From positions 1-64,000 of the forward strand of contig CAMWNP010000001.1 in NCBI GenBank assembly GCA_947175645.1: 64,000 nt of DNA, written 5' to 3'. A program made the translations under genes and the position numbers. Shown here piece after piece: positions 10,061 to 18,206 of this stretch (position 1 is its first letter; each line of letters starts with the position of its first letter). This DNA comes from an uncultured Porphyromonadaceae bacterium (GTDB taxonomy: Bacteria; Bacteroidota; Bacteroidia; Bacteroidales; Muribaculaceae). The notes under the pieces are model-generated. The model did not search any database, had not been told where the DNA came from, and saw only the letters and a program-made list of their open reading frames with translations.

Positions 10061-10798
10061 TTAATCTTTAAGTTTTATTTTCAGTCTACGCCATAACCAG
10101 TTCGGTATCAGTTGCCATCCCCTGACCAGCAGACCCCATTTCCAGTCAATGTAGGCTATCCGTTTTTTCTTTTCAATAGCACGGATTATAAGAGGAACCG
10201 TTTTGTCCACGGTCATTATGCCCGGATAACTGGTTTCATCATCGAGGAGTGGAGTTCGGATGAAACCGGGACGTATGTCTGTGATTCTGATATTGAAACT
10301 GTTGATGCGGCTGAGTTGGTCAAGTGCGTCAAGATAACAATTTTCAAATTGTTTGGATGCGCTGTAAGCCGCCGCCACACCAATTCCCCGCGTGCCGGCC
10401 ACTGAGGTTATGGCAGCAATCTGTCCGCCGCCCCTGGTTTTGAAGTAGTTGAAGGCTGTGTCGACGACGGTTACGAAACCACACACGTTAGTGGCTGCGG
10501 TGGCTTGTTCTTTTTCTATTTCAAGGGTCGGGTTATACCATCCAATACCGGCGCAGTTCAACAGTATGTCCATGCCACCTATCGACTCCGCCAGACTGAG
10601 TATCTTCTCTGCGGCATCTTTGGACGTGATATCAATTTCCGCAATCCTGACATTGTCCGGATATTGGTTTTTCACCGTCTGCAAAGGTATTATCCGTCGG
10701 GCAGCCATTCCCACTTTCCATCCCTTCGCCGCAAGTGACAAGGAAATTTTCAGTCCCAGCCCTGACGATGCTCCTATTATGACTATCTTTGGTTTCAT
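10061..10798 (-). CDS. Short-chain dehydrogenase/reductase
   Basis: A 245-residue classical SDR. The Rossmann glycine motif is GASSGLG (residues 9-15), the NCAG motif sits at 81-84, and the catalytic Ser132, Tyr145 and Lys149 (YSASK) are all in place. The Arg-Arg pair after the second strand (AARR, 32-35) suggests NADP(H) rather than NAD(H). The substrate is unknown. The C-terminal end is basic and hydrophobic (KWGLLVRGWQLIPNWLWRRLKIKL), as in SDRs that sit on membranes and act on lipids, so lipid reduction is a fair guess. The stop lies 14 bp before rpiB, and its start touches the DUF6048 stop. Confidence 0.9.
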   Translation of the reverse strand: MKPKIVIIGASSGLGLKISLSLAAKGWKVGMAARRIIPLQTVKNQYPDNVRIAEIDITSKDAAEKILSLAESIGGMDILLNCAGIGWYNPTLEIEKEQATAATNVCGFVTVVDTAFNYFKTRGGGQIAAITSVAGTRGIGVAAAYSASKQFENCYLDALDQLSRINSFNIRITDIRPGFIRTPLLDDETSYPGIMTVDKTVPLIIRAIEKKKRIAYIDWKWGLLVRGWQLIPNWLWRRLKIKLKD

Positions 10799-11772
10799 CA
10801 GGCTTCAGGTTCGGTTAACCGGGGTACTATTTCTTCATTCTCCTCATGATTCTTCATCTCGGGAAGTTCCGGTCCGGGGTCAGGCAGAGCGTTATCTGCG
10901 GGAAGATCATCTATCACAGGTTTTGATTTTTTCTTTAGTGGCAAGGTGTAGGAAACGGTGAAGGAGGCGCCTACCTTGGAGCCTCGTGTCCCCATTCCCG
11001 GGATATACCACGGGTCACCGTATTGCCCTGTGGTACTGTGCATGAGGTTATGCAGCCTTATACTCCAGCCAAGCGATATATTTTTCACTATCATCACACG
11101 TATTCCTATCAGGAACTCTATATATGTGGCGTTGGCATGCTGGCGTGGAATATTCATGGTGTGTGCCGGAGCCCAGTAACCGTTGGAGATGCTCACATCC
11201 GTGACATCGTAGTTGAATGATGTGAACCCTAACCGGAAACCGCCGTAAAGAAGGTAGTCCGGATTGGAATTATACAGGAAGTTGTAGTCAGCACCTATCT
11301 TGAAGTAGGGTGATACAGGACTCTTGTAGCGGTAATTATTGTTTTCAGGATCATAGTCAGCCTTACCAAAACCAATCTCAACGGTGGGGAGGTAGCGGTT
11401 GTGCATGTTAAGTTGACCGGAAAAGCCGATTAACCCGTATGACGTGCCGAACGCCCTCATTAGGGGAGACCATAGGTCTATGCCTATATTAACGGAATTG
11501 AGCAGCGGGTATATCATTTTGGGAATCTGTTTTTCAATGGATGTGCTGTCAACGAATTCCGTTCCGGCCACTGTGTCGACAAGAATCACGTTCCCCTCCG
11601 CATCCTCCATTCTGACAAGACGTGAACGGTCAACTGAGTCACGTTTTGTTTCATTAATTGACTGCGTCATGGTGGCCGGAGTATTGACGGGTGTGATTCG
11701 CCGCTGTCCCATAACATCGGATACAGGAATCATCAGAACCAATACAATCAGAAGTAATATACCTTTTCTCAT
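10798..11772 (-). CDS. DUF6048-type exported beta-rich protein
   Basis: A 324-residue protein with a signal peptide (residues 1-22, ending VMGQ), a mid-region rich in aromatic-ended strands (GLIGFSGQLN, FKIGADYNFLY, YGGFRLGFTSF) and a final strand KVGASFTVSYTL. This looks like a small outer-membrane barrel of about 8-10 strands. After it comes a Pro/Glu-rich tail of about 45 residues (DLPADNALPDPGPELPE). I recognise it as the DUF6048 family, which in Bacteroidales sits beside DUF6452, exactly as here; the two overlap by 4 bp. Function is unknown. Joint occurrence suggests a two-part envelope unit. Confidence 0.75.
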   Translation of the reverse strand: MRKGILLLIVLVLMIPVSDVMGQRRITPVNTPATMTQSINETKRDSVDRSRLVRMEDAEGNVILVDTVAGTEFVDSTSIEKQIPKMIYPLLNSVNIGIDLWSPLMRAFGTSYGLIGFSGQLNMHNRYLPTVEIGFGKADYDPENNNYRYKSPVSPYFKIGADYNFLYNSNPDYLLYGGFRLGFTSFNYDVTDVSISNGYWAPAHTMNIPRQHANATYIEFLIGIRVMIVKNISLGWSIRLHNLMHSTTGQYGDPWYIPGMGTRGSKVGASFTVSYTLPLKKKSKPVIDDLPADNALPDPGPELPEMKNHEENEEIVPRLTEPEA

Positions 11773-12281
11773 TCTTCTCCGGTTTCAGTGCGGTAAAACA
11801 GTTTGATGTTGACGTGCTCCACGTTTGTTATCAGTGAGTCAACGACAGCCATGGAATCAAGCAGATTGGAGGTGTGCTCGAAATGAGTTATCCTGTAGCG
11901 GTACATTGCCCCACATTCTTCACTTACAAAGTAAGGAGTGGTATCGTATCGGAAAGTCAGGGTATCCGGAAACGGGGCATATTTCCAGTTGTAACTTATG
12001 ACGAAGCGAACCCCGTCAGTTTCGCTTGAAAATGGAAGATAAACCTGACTTGCCTGAGTCCCGGTACTAAGAATCAAAGAGTCGTTGGGCGCTCCTAATC
12101 CGCCTATTGATATGGAATCGATGCTTATTGACCCCCCGGTTTCATAGGAGAAAAATCCTGCGATGGGGAGTGACGAGCGGTTATCAAGACACCCGGTGGT
12201 GTTGCAACCTTGCACGAACAGAATCAAAGGGGAGAGCGCCAAGGAAACCGCAAACAGTGCTGAAAGGTTAAATTTCTTCAT
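11769..12281 (-). CDS. DUF6452-type lipoprotein
   Basis: A lipoprotein of about 170 residues. From the ATG at 12281 it reads MKKFNLSALF, then a hydrophobic stretch, then the lipobox FVQGC, followed by NTTGCLDNRSSLPIAGFF, the signature start of DUF6452 proteins. Upstream in-frame ATGs reach 12320 but would add a charged extension before the signal peptide and extend further into the glycosyltransferase gene, so the MKK start is preferred. The rest is beta-rich and probably periplasmic. It overlaps the glycosyltransferase end by 14 bp and the DUF6048 start by 4 bp. No function is known. Confidence 0.75.
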   Translation of the reverse strand: MKKFNLSALFAVSLALSPLILFVQGCNTTGCLDNRSSLPIAGFFSYETGGSISIDSISIGGLGAPNDSLILSTGTQASQVYLPFSSETDGVRFVISYNWKYAPFPDTLTFRYDTTPYFVSEECGAMYRYRITHFEHTSNLLDSMAVVDSLITNVEHVNIKLFYRTETGEE

Positions 12282-13218
12282 CAATCTCATATTCATTGCG
12301 TCGTGAAGAATTACGTACAATCAGTTCACCCAGAAATCCGGTCAGGAAAAGTTGCGTACCTAAAAGCATGGTGACAAGGGAGATGTAAAAATAGGGGGAG
12401 TCGGTAACCAGAATATAGGGCTGACCGCTATACATGTGATAGAGTTTCATTGCCCCAACGCAAACAACCGCAATGAATCCCAGAAGGAACATGAGTGATC
12501 CGAGCAGCCCGAAGAAGTGCATCGGTTTCTTTCCGAACTTATTGGTGAACCAGAGAGTGAGAAGGTCAAGATAGCCATTGACAAAACGGTCCAGACCGAA
12601 CTTTGTAGTGCCGTATTTACGTGCCTGATGATGAACTACTTTTTCACCAATCTTATTGAAACCGAGGTTTTTGGCAAGATAAGGAATGTAACGGTGCATG
12701 TCGCCGTAAACTTCCAGACGCTGAACCACTTTCTGTTTGTAGGCTTTCAGTCCGCAGTTGAAATCGTGCAGGTTATGTATACCGCTGACTTTTCGTGCGG
12801 TGGCATTGAACAGTTTGGTGGGTATTGTTTTTGACAGCGGGTCATAGCGTTTCTGTTTCCACCCTGACACGACATCATAACCATCGGCGGTAACCATACG
12901 ATAAAGTTCCGGTATCTCATCCGGACTGTCCTGAAGGTCGGCATCCATTGTTATGACAACATCACCTTTGGCACGTCGGAATCCGGTGTTCAGCGCGGGT
13001 GACTTTCCGTAGTTTCTGCGGAATGATACCCCTTTTACAGCAGGATTTGATTTGCTGAGCGAGCGGATTACCTCCATTGAGTCATCTGTGGATCCGTCGT
13101 TGACAAAAATTATCTCATAACTGAAGTTATTTTCGGTCATCACACGGCGAATCCATGCTTCCAGTTCAGGAAGTGATTCGGCTTCATTATATAATGGTAC
13201 GATTACTGATATATCCAT
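12268..13218 (-). CDS. Family 2 glycosyltransferase, membrane-anchored
   Basis: A 316-residue GT2 enzyme of the polyprenyl-phosphate sugar transferase type (DPM1/GtrB/ArnC-like). The N-terminal GT-A fold has VIVPLYNEAESL, FVNDGSTDDS and the metal-binding DxD as MDADLQD (Asp92, Asp94). Two membrane helices follow near residues 230-255 and 270-295, then a short cytosolic tail. Such enzymes load glucose, mannose or similar sugars on undecaprenyl phosphate for use outside the membrane. The exact sugar cannot be told. It lies 4 bp after the DUF4199 gene, in the envelope gene train. Confidence 0.9.
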   Translation of the reverse strand: MDISVIVPLYNEAESLPELEAWIRRVMTENNFSYEIIFVNDGSTDDSMEVIRSLSKSNPAVKGVSFRRNYGKSPALNTGFRRAKGDVVITMDADLQDSPDEIPELYRMVTADGYDVVSGWKQKRYDPLSKTIPTKLFNATARKVSGIHNLHDFNCGLKAYKQKVVQRLEVYGDMHRYIPYLAKNLGFNKIGEKVVHHQARKYGTTKFGLDRFVNGYLDLLTLWFTNKFGKKPMHFFGLLGSLMFLLGFIAVVCVGAMKLYHMYSGQPYILVTDSPYFYISLVTMLLGTQLFLTGFLGELIVRNSSRRNEYEIDEEI

Positions 13219-13222
13219 TCTT

Positions 13223-13744
13223 CTATTTTTTTCTTAGACCACGAATTTTGAGGAAAGATGCAGTCAGCAATGACAGAATCGATCCTATGAATGTGATAAA
13301 CAACCCTAATTGCATGACAATTTGCTGAGGGGTGGGGTAGGCGTTGTTCTTTTCAATCTGTTTGAGCAGACTTACCACTTCACGCGCCTGGTCATCATTC
13401 ATCTCCTCGTATATTTTTATAGTCTGTCTTACCTGGTCAGGAATAAATTCAGGGTTAAGGAACCGAAGGTAGGCGTAAGCAATGAGAGCGTATATCAGAC
13501 TGCCGCAAATAAAAGATATGATACCTTCAAGCCATAATCCTGATATCAGCGATTTGCCTTCTTCCAACACGAACGTACGCCGGAGCATAACGTAACATCC
13601 CGGCGGTATAAGCACAAGCAAGGCCAGTGCCAGTAAATTCATAAGCGTGCTGTCAACCGCCATCACTATTACCCATGAGAGCAACGTGAGGTAAAGCCCC
13701 ACGAACAGTCCATTCTGCGCGCCTCTGTGAAATAAGCCGTTCAT
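13223..13744 (-). CDS. DUF4199-type membrane protein
   Basis: A 173-residue inner-membrane protein with four hydrophobic segments (about residues 10-30, 33-52, 68-92 and 145-165). A soluble stretch between the third and fourth (YEEMNDDQAREVVSLLKQIEK) has the look of the DUF4199 family of Bacteroidota. It is the first gene of the minus-strand train and sits directly behind the promoter at 13763-13793. In this phylum DUF4199 genes commonly precede a GT2 gene as here, which suggests they work together, but no activity is known. Confidence 0.82.
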   Translation of the reverse strand: MNGLFHRGAQNGLFVGLYLTLLSWVIVMAVDSTLMNLLALALLVLIPPGCYVMLRRTFVLEEGKSLISGLWLEGIISFICGSLIYALIAYAYLRFLNPEFIPDQVRQTIKIYEEMNDDQAREVVSLLKQIEKNNAYPTPQQIVMQLGLFITFIGSILSLLTASFLKIRGLRKK

Positions 13745-13762
13745 ATCTCTTTTTTATTGATG

Positions 13763-13793
13763 CAAAGTTAATAAACTATTTCAATATTGACAA
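13763..13793 (-). promoter_or_regulatory. Promoter of the DUF4199-to-GNAT gene train
   Basis: On the minus strand a TTG (13791-13793) is followed after exactly 20 bp by TAACTTTG (13763-13770). This is the Bacteroides-type -33/-7 pair. It lies 19 bp before the DUF4199 ATG and diverges from the marR control region. No other equally good box was seen within the train down to the GNAT gene, so it may serve all ten genes. Confidence 0.7.
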
Positions 13794-13823
13794 CAGACTG
13801 AGGATAAATCCACAATATAATTG

Positions 13824-13849
13824 AAAATGGTTGCGTTGTCAACCATTTT
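13824..13849. promoter_or_regulatory. Perfect palindrome upstream of marR, probable operator
   Basis: AAAATGGTTG (13824-13833) and CAACCATTTT (13840-13849) form a perfect 10-bp inverted repeat with a 6-bp spacer, 25 bp ahead of the marR ATG. MarR dimers bind palindromes of this size, usually at their own promoter. Neither a T-run nor a nearby 3' end supports a terminator. It also lies about 30 bp from the divergent promoter, so it could affect both directions. Confidence 0.65.
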
Positions 13850-13874
13850 GCGCAAAAGGGCGTTATAAATTCAA

Positions 13875-14327
13875 ATGGAAAACAGAAAAGTAAATATAGA
13901 GGCTCCTGCGTTAGGCTGTCTTGTGGGACGAGCCTATCAGTTGATGTTAAAGCAGTTGGAAAAGGGTTTGAAGGACGCCGGTCTGGAGATTACTCCAAAC
14001 GAGTATCTGATACTCCGCTCGCTCTATGTGGCAGATGGTCAGCAGCAGTGTGAGATTGCCGAATCAATTGGAAAGGACAAGGCTATGGTATGCAGGTGCG
14101 TGTCACTGCTCGAACGCAAGCATCTGATTTATACTGTTTCTGTCAGTCACAAGTGTCTGCGGGTGTTCCTCACTGACAAGGCGAAGACGATGCAGCCATC
14201 GGTAATGGAAGTGGCAATGAAAAGGCATAAGGCTCTGACTGAACTTTCCACACCGGAGAACATAAAGATTTTCAATGATATACTTAATCAAATAATAAAC
14301 ACACATCAGAAAGGAATTTTATCATGA
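13875..14327 (+). CDS. MarR-family transcriptional regulator
   Basis: A 150-residue winged-helix regulator. The DNA-binding part includes the helix-turn-helix QQQCEIAESIGKDKAMVCRCVSLLERKHLI, followed by a wing and a C-terminal dimerisation helix. Five cysteines are present (15, 59, 73, 75, 94). Cys15 stands where OhrR-type peroxide sensors of this family carry their reactive cysteine, so thiol sensing is possible. It is preceded by a perfect palindrome and its stop overlaps the next start (ATGA), so it most likely controls its own operon with the DsbA-like and hydrolase genes. The inducer is unknown. Confidence 0.92.
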   Translation: MENRKVNIEAPALGCLVGRAYQLMLKQLEKGLKDAGLEITPNEYLILRSLYVADGQQQCEIAESIGKDKAMVCRCVSLLERKHLIYTVSVSHKCLRVFLTDKAKTMQPSVMEVAMKRHKALTELSTPENIKIFNDILNQIINTHQKGILS

Positions 14328-15043
14328 TGACACTAACAATTTGGTCAGATTTTGCATGTCCCTATTGCTATATTGGGGAAACAAGATTGAAAAATGCTAT
14401 AGAAGAACTTGGTTTAACCGATGATGTTCAGATCGATTACCGAGCATACGAACTTGATCCAGAAGCATCAAAGGAGGTAGTTTCTTCAACTCCCGAACGC
14501 TTTGCAAAGAAATACAGACTTTCTCTTGATCAGGCTAAGGATCAGATTGAACAGATTTCCGCTCTGGGTAGAGAACTTGGCATTGATTTCAGATATGCAA
14601 CCACACAGTACTCCAACACCCGAGATGCTCACCGTTTGATGAAACTTGCGGAATCAAAGTATGACCGTTCAACGGTGGAACGCTTGAACGAATTGCTTTT
14701 CAAGGCTTATTTTGTTGAGAATCTTGTACTTGCTGACCATGATGTGCTTCTTGCGAAAGGTGTTGAAGCCGGTCTTTCCGATAAGGACGTCAGAGAGGCA
14801 CTTGATTCTGATATGTATAATGATGAAGTGCGCCTTGATGAGCGCGAGGCAATGATGCGAGGTGTCCGAGGTGTACCTTACATAGTGTTTAACGGTGCGT
14901 TTGCAGTGCCGGGTGCCATGACAACGGACGGTTTCAAGATGGCGCTTCAGAGAGAATTAAAACGCCAGGCTAAGGAAGCCGCTGCAATTAACGATGCAGA
15001 ACAGGTGCATCAGTGTGGCCCTGAAGGCTGTAAACTCTACTGA
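14324..15043 (+). CDS. DsbA-family FrnE-like oxidoreductase
   Basis: A 239-residue thioredoxin-fold protein with the active-site motif CPYC (Cys12, Cys15) in SDFACPYCYIG and the long helical insertion of the DsbA/FrnE group. The cis-proline loop is visible as RGVPYIVFNG. There is no signal peptide, so it acts in the cytosol. A second cysteine pair lies at the extreme C terminus (CGPEGCKLY), as in FrnE proteins where it takes part in redox exchange. FrnE of Deinococcus is linked to oxidative stress. Translational coupling to marR supports a redox-response role here. Confidence 0.9.
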   Translation: MMTLTIWSDFACPYCYIGETRLKNAIEELGLTDDVQIDYRAYELDPEASKEVVSSTPERFAKKYRLSLDQAKDQIEQISALGRELGIDFRYATTQYSNTRDAHRLMKLAESKYDRSTVERLNELLFKAYFVENLVLADHDVLLAKGVEAGLSDKDVREALDSDMYNDEVRLDEREAMMRGVRGVPYIVFNGAFAVPGAMTTDGFKMALQRELKRQAKEAAAINDAEQVHQCGPEGCKLY

Positions 15044-15054
15044 TGGAGGTGGCC

Positions 15055-15684
15055 ATGATAAGAGAATTGAAAGTACAGGGTGTGTTTGCGGAGAATACGT
15101 ATTTCTATATTGACTCACACTCAAAATCGGGATTTCTTATTGATCCGGGAGCACAGGCGGGTATAATTTATGATACTGTCATCCGTAATGGCTGGAAGAT
15201 TGAGAAGATTTTACTTACTCACGGTCATTTTGACCATTTCGGGGCTGCAGAACATCTCAGGGAAAAACTTGTCGCTCCTGTCTACATTTATCCCGATGAC
15301 AGCCGTTATCTTACCGATACGTATCTTAATTTAAGTGCCAGCACGGGCAATCCCATTACTGTTCCTCATTATGAGGAGATGTATGACGGCGAGATAATCC
15401 GTTTGAAGGAAAACTCAGGATTCTATCTGAAAGTTATTCATACCCCGGGACATACTCCGGGTTCCGTGACATTCTATTCGCCTGTGGAACATGCCGCATT
15501 TGTGGGAGATTTGCTTTATGAGCATGGACCGGGTCTGACGAATTTTCCCGGAGGTGACAGGAGAACACTTGAGGAGACCATCGTCAACAAGATCTTCACT
15601 CTGCCTGATGATACGGTGCTTCTTTCAGGTCATTCATCTCCTATTACCGTAGGTGAGGAAAAACATCTGTTGATGGGTTACTGA
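15055..15684 (+). CDS. Metallo-beta-lactamase-fold hydrolase
   Basis: A 209-residue MBL-fold hydrolase of the glyoxalase II-like group. The metal motif HGHFDH (residues 56-61) is intact, as are the later HTPGHTPGS and GDLLYEHGPG segments that supply further ligands, and the closing SGHSSP. The start at 15055 is chosen because GGAGG stands 5 bp upstream; the in-frame ATG at 15043 would overlap that site. Likely substrates are thioesters such as lactoyl-thiols, but this is inferred. Co-transcription with the DsbA-like gene fits thiol or aldehyde detoxification. Confidence 0.88.
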   Translation: MIRELKVQGVFAENTYFYIDSHSKSGFLIDPGAQAGIIYDTVIRNGWKIEKILLTHGHFDHFGAAEHLREKLVAPVYIYPDDSRYLTDTYLNLSASTGNPITVPHYEEMYDGEIIRLKENSGFYLKVIHTPGHTPGSVTFYSPVEHAAFVGDLLYEHGPGLTNFPGGDRRTLEETIVNKIFTLPDDTVLLSGHSSPITVGEEKHLLMGY

Positions 15685-15742
15685 ACCTATCTCAATCAGA
15701 ACTGTTTATTTGGTAAATTACACAAACAGATAAAATTAAAAA

Positions 15743-16315
15743 ATGAAAAAGAACTTTTCACCAAGAGCGTGGTTCCTGCCACAGCCTGTAATGATTATCG
15801 GAACGTACAATGCCGACGGTACTCCCAATGCCATGAATGCCGCCTGGTGCGGTCAGTGGGATGCAAAACAGATAATGGTGTCGTTGGGAGCGCATGTGAC
15901 AACTGAAAATATCAACCGTGACGGAGTGTTCACCGTGACATTCGCAACGGAGGAAACTCTGGTGGCCTCCGACTATGTGGGAATTGTCAGCGGAAAGAAG
16001 CAGCCTGACAAGGTAGCACGCGCCGGATGGAAATATGTTAAAGGTGAGAATGTTAATGCTCCGGTTTTCAACGATTTCCCAATGACGTTGGAGTGTAGGG
16101 TAGCGGAGAAACTCTATGAATCGGAAACAGGATGTTATCTGATAGCCGACATAGTCAATATTGTGACCGACGAGCGCTATCTGGCAGCCGACGGAAAGCC
16201 TGATGTGGAGAAAATGAAACTGATCACATTTGATCCGGTCCACAACGGATATATCGCTTTAGGCAAACGAGTAGGTGATGCCTTCTCTGCGGGAAATGTT
16301 TTAAAGAATAAGTAA
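15743..16315 (+). CDS. Flavin reductase-like FMN-binding protein
   Basis: A 190-residue protein of the flavin reductase/FMN-binding split-barrel family. It opens FSPRAWFLPQPVMIIGTYNADGTPNAMNAAW, the typical N-terminal strand pair that binds the isoalloxazine ring, followed by VSLGAHVTTENI and the central TFATEE region. Members reduce flavin with NAD(P)H or carry FMN for other electron transfers. It starts 58 bp after the hydrolase gene in the same direction, without an evident terminator between, so it probably joins the MarR-led unit. A terminator follows at 16428-16470. Confidence 0.88.
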   Translation: MKKNFSPRAWFLPQPVMIIGTYNADGTPNAMNAAWCGQWDAKQIMVSLGAHVTTENINRDGVFTVTFATEETLVASDYVGIVSGKKQPDKVARAGWKYVKGENVNAPVFNDFPMTLECRVAEKLYESETGCYLIADIVNIVTDERYLAADGKPDVEKMKLITFDPVHNGYIALGKRVGDAFSAGNVLKNK

Positions 16316-16427
16316 ACTGTTTTTTATGAATAATCGTTCTTGTTGTTCATGAATAATCCACTCGGCGATATCAAGGATGTCTCAGGTATATATTCTATTC
16401 CGAGGCATAAAACAGATTAAATAAATC

Positions 16428-16470
16428 AAGGTTGTATCAAAATTTTCGTATTTGGTACAACCTTATTTTA
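16428..16470. terminator. Terminator after flavin reductase gene, possibly two-way
   Basis: AAGGTTGTATCAAA (16428-16441) pairs with TTTGGTACAACCTT (16451-16464) through one wobble pair, and is followed by ATTTTAT on the plus strand. The stem lies between the converging flavin reductase gene (plus) and the GLPGLI remnant (minus). Confidence 0.7.
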
Positions 16471-16501
16471 TACTAATACGGTGCCGGTATGTAAAAATCT
16501 T

Positions 16502-17342
16502 TCAATAATCCGTTTCGATAAAATCTGTCGTTTGTCTTGACGCGAAGATCGCATTGGAAATGTCATTGCCATTTTCATCCTCCACTTTTTTCACTCTGAT
16601 ACCTCCAATTTGGGCATTAAGCCGACTTAGGGTGTTGTCAAGGAAAGACCGCTTATTTTTTTAGAAAATTCTTTCTTGTTGTTTTTTCATATTGGTTTTC
16701 AAGATATAGTGGGTCTATGGGTTTTTCTGTCTGCTTAACTCCGGTGGCTAAAAAACTATATTCTCCTCCATCAGACACCGCTTCCAGAATTAATCCCGGG
16801 AGACCTCCAAACTTCCAGGGACCATTTTGCAAGGGGATTTCCGGAGAGAACCATACGGTCTATTTTCTGCCATGAAAATGAGTGGTTGCATCCAAACATT
16901 CATACCCGAGAATATCTTTTGTCGCTTCTCCAATTTCCCAGTTCCAGTCATCAAGGAATTCATCGTATGCAAATCTTTCAAGACCGGATATGTCGTATGT
17001 GCTGACTTTATTTTCCGGCAGATATTTCATTATATAGTAATTACCGTCTTTTCGAGGAATATCAGTAATTTTTCCTCCAAAATAGGCGCTGCGGACCATC
17101 TCCTGATATATGGCAACTCCCCCCGGTGAGGAATTCAGGGAGTCGATAAATTCTGTCATAGGGGAATAGAATTTCGATTCCGAGGTATTGGCAAGCAGAA
17201 TATATTGATTCTTAACTTCAATTCTCCCGTTCTTCATATTAGGGGAGGTAGCGGTGTAACTGACCTCAATATTTGCTTTCCCTTGTGCTACTGTGTTAAA
17301 CGCCACTAAGCATATCACTATCATATTGACTATTTTCATCAT
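16502..17342 (-). pseudogene. GLPGLI-family gene, broken by a stop and a frameshift
   Basis: The first 160 codons encode a signal peptide (MMKIVNMIVICLVAF) and a GLPGLI-type domain that align with the intact paralogue next door. A TAG at 16860-16862 replaces the Trp codon that follows HGRK. Reading on in the same frame gives TVWFSPEIPLQNGPWKFGGL, then PGLILEAVSDGGEYSF, and KTTRKNFLK. In the A7 run (16656-16662 on the plus strand) one extra base moves the frame; after removing it the reading continues with NKRSFLDNTLSRLNAQIGG to a natural end DFIETDY. So the gene is nearly full length but carries two lesions. It lies 6 bp after the intact paralogue. Confidence 0.85.
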
Positions 17343-17348
17343 GACAAT

Positions 17349-18206
17349 CTATTTATAATCCGTTTCAATTAAATCATGGGCGGTTTTTGCTTTTACAGAT
17401 GTATCCAAGTTAAGGAGTTTTACTGTTCCGTCGGGCCATTGTTTTTCAGGATTAAGTAGAAGTTCCCACTGAAATTTACGAAAATTCTTACGTGTAGTTT
17501 TTGAATAAGATCGGTTGCCCGGACGATTAGGAATCGGTTGATTTGTGTTCTCTATTCCCGTTATTTCAAACCTATATTCCCCGCTATCAGTTTCAGCATC
17601 CATTATCAAGCCTGGAAGTCCCATAAGTTGCCATGGTCCTGATTGAACGGGAATCCCGGGTGCGAACCATGCTTTCCATTTTCGTCCGTGATAATATGCT
17701 GATGCCACCATACATTCATAACCAAGAATTATCTTAGAAGAATCTCCAATTTCCCATTCCAGATCAGATAACGGAACTGTGTAAGAAAAATCCTCTTGTG
17801 CCGCGTTGTCAGTGATTGTCAGAAAGTCATTGTTGTCGTAACGCGTCACCTGGAATTTTTTTCCATAGGATGGTAAATTTATCTTGTTTCTATCCACTGT
17901 AAGACTACCGTTCTCAATTATTAGAGCGGTAGATGCAGCAGCATTCAACAGTTGACTGTATTTTTCTTTTCCTCCTGGAGATGCCATTAAAGAGTCATAT
18001 TCCTCGGTTTTCAAACTGAAAAAACGAGAGCCGGTCGGTGAGGCGAGAAGCAGCATATTGTCTGAATCCTCAAAATCGTGACCATCTACATGGCGCCGAA
18101 GTTCAGTGTATTTATATGATGCCTTAATCCTTGCATGTTGCATGGTTTGTGCAACGGATGTGATTGTGGCAATACAAAATAAGATTAGGATAAATATTTT
18201 TTTCAT
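17349..18206 (-). CDS. GLPGLI family protein, intact copy
   Basis: A 285-residue exported protein with a signal peptide (residues 1-20, ending SVAQ) and the family-naming motif GLPGLI at 196-201, preceded by HGRKWKAWFAPGIPVQSG with Trp177 intact. GLPGLI proteins are found in Bacteroidota; their biochemical role is unknown, but they commonly stand beside a TonB-type outer-membrane protein with an N-terminal carboxypeptidase-regulatory domain, as here. The ATG overlaps the stop of that receptor gene (ATGA). It ends ETDYK. It is the only one of the three paralogues in this locus without a stop codon. Confidence 0.9.
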   Translation of the reverse strand: MKKIFILILFCIATITSVAQTMQHARIKASYKYTELRRHVDGHDFEDSDNMLLLASPTGSRFFSLKTEEYDSLMASPGGKEKYSQLLNAAASTALIIENGSLTVDRNKINLPSYGKKFQVTRYDNNDFLTITDNAAQEDFSYTVPLSDLEWEIGDSSKIILGYECMVASAYYHGRKWKAWFAPGIPVQSGPWQLMGLPGLIMDAETDSGEYRFEITGIENTNQPIPNRPGNRSYSKTTRKNFRKFQWELLLNPEKQWPDGTVKLLNLDTSVKAKTAHDLIETDYK

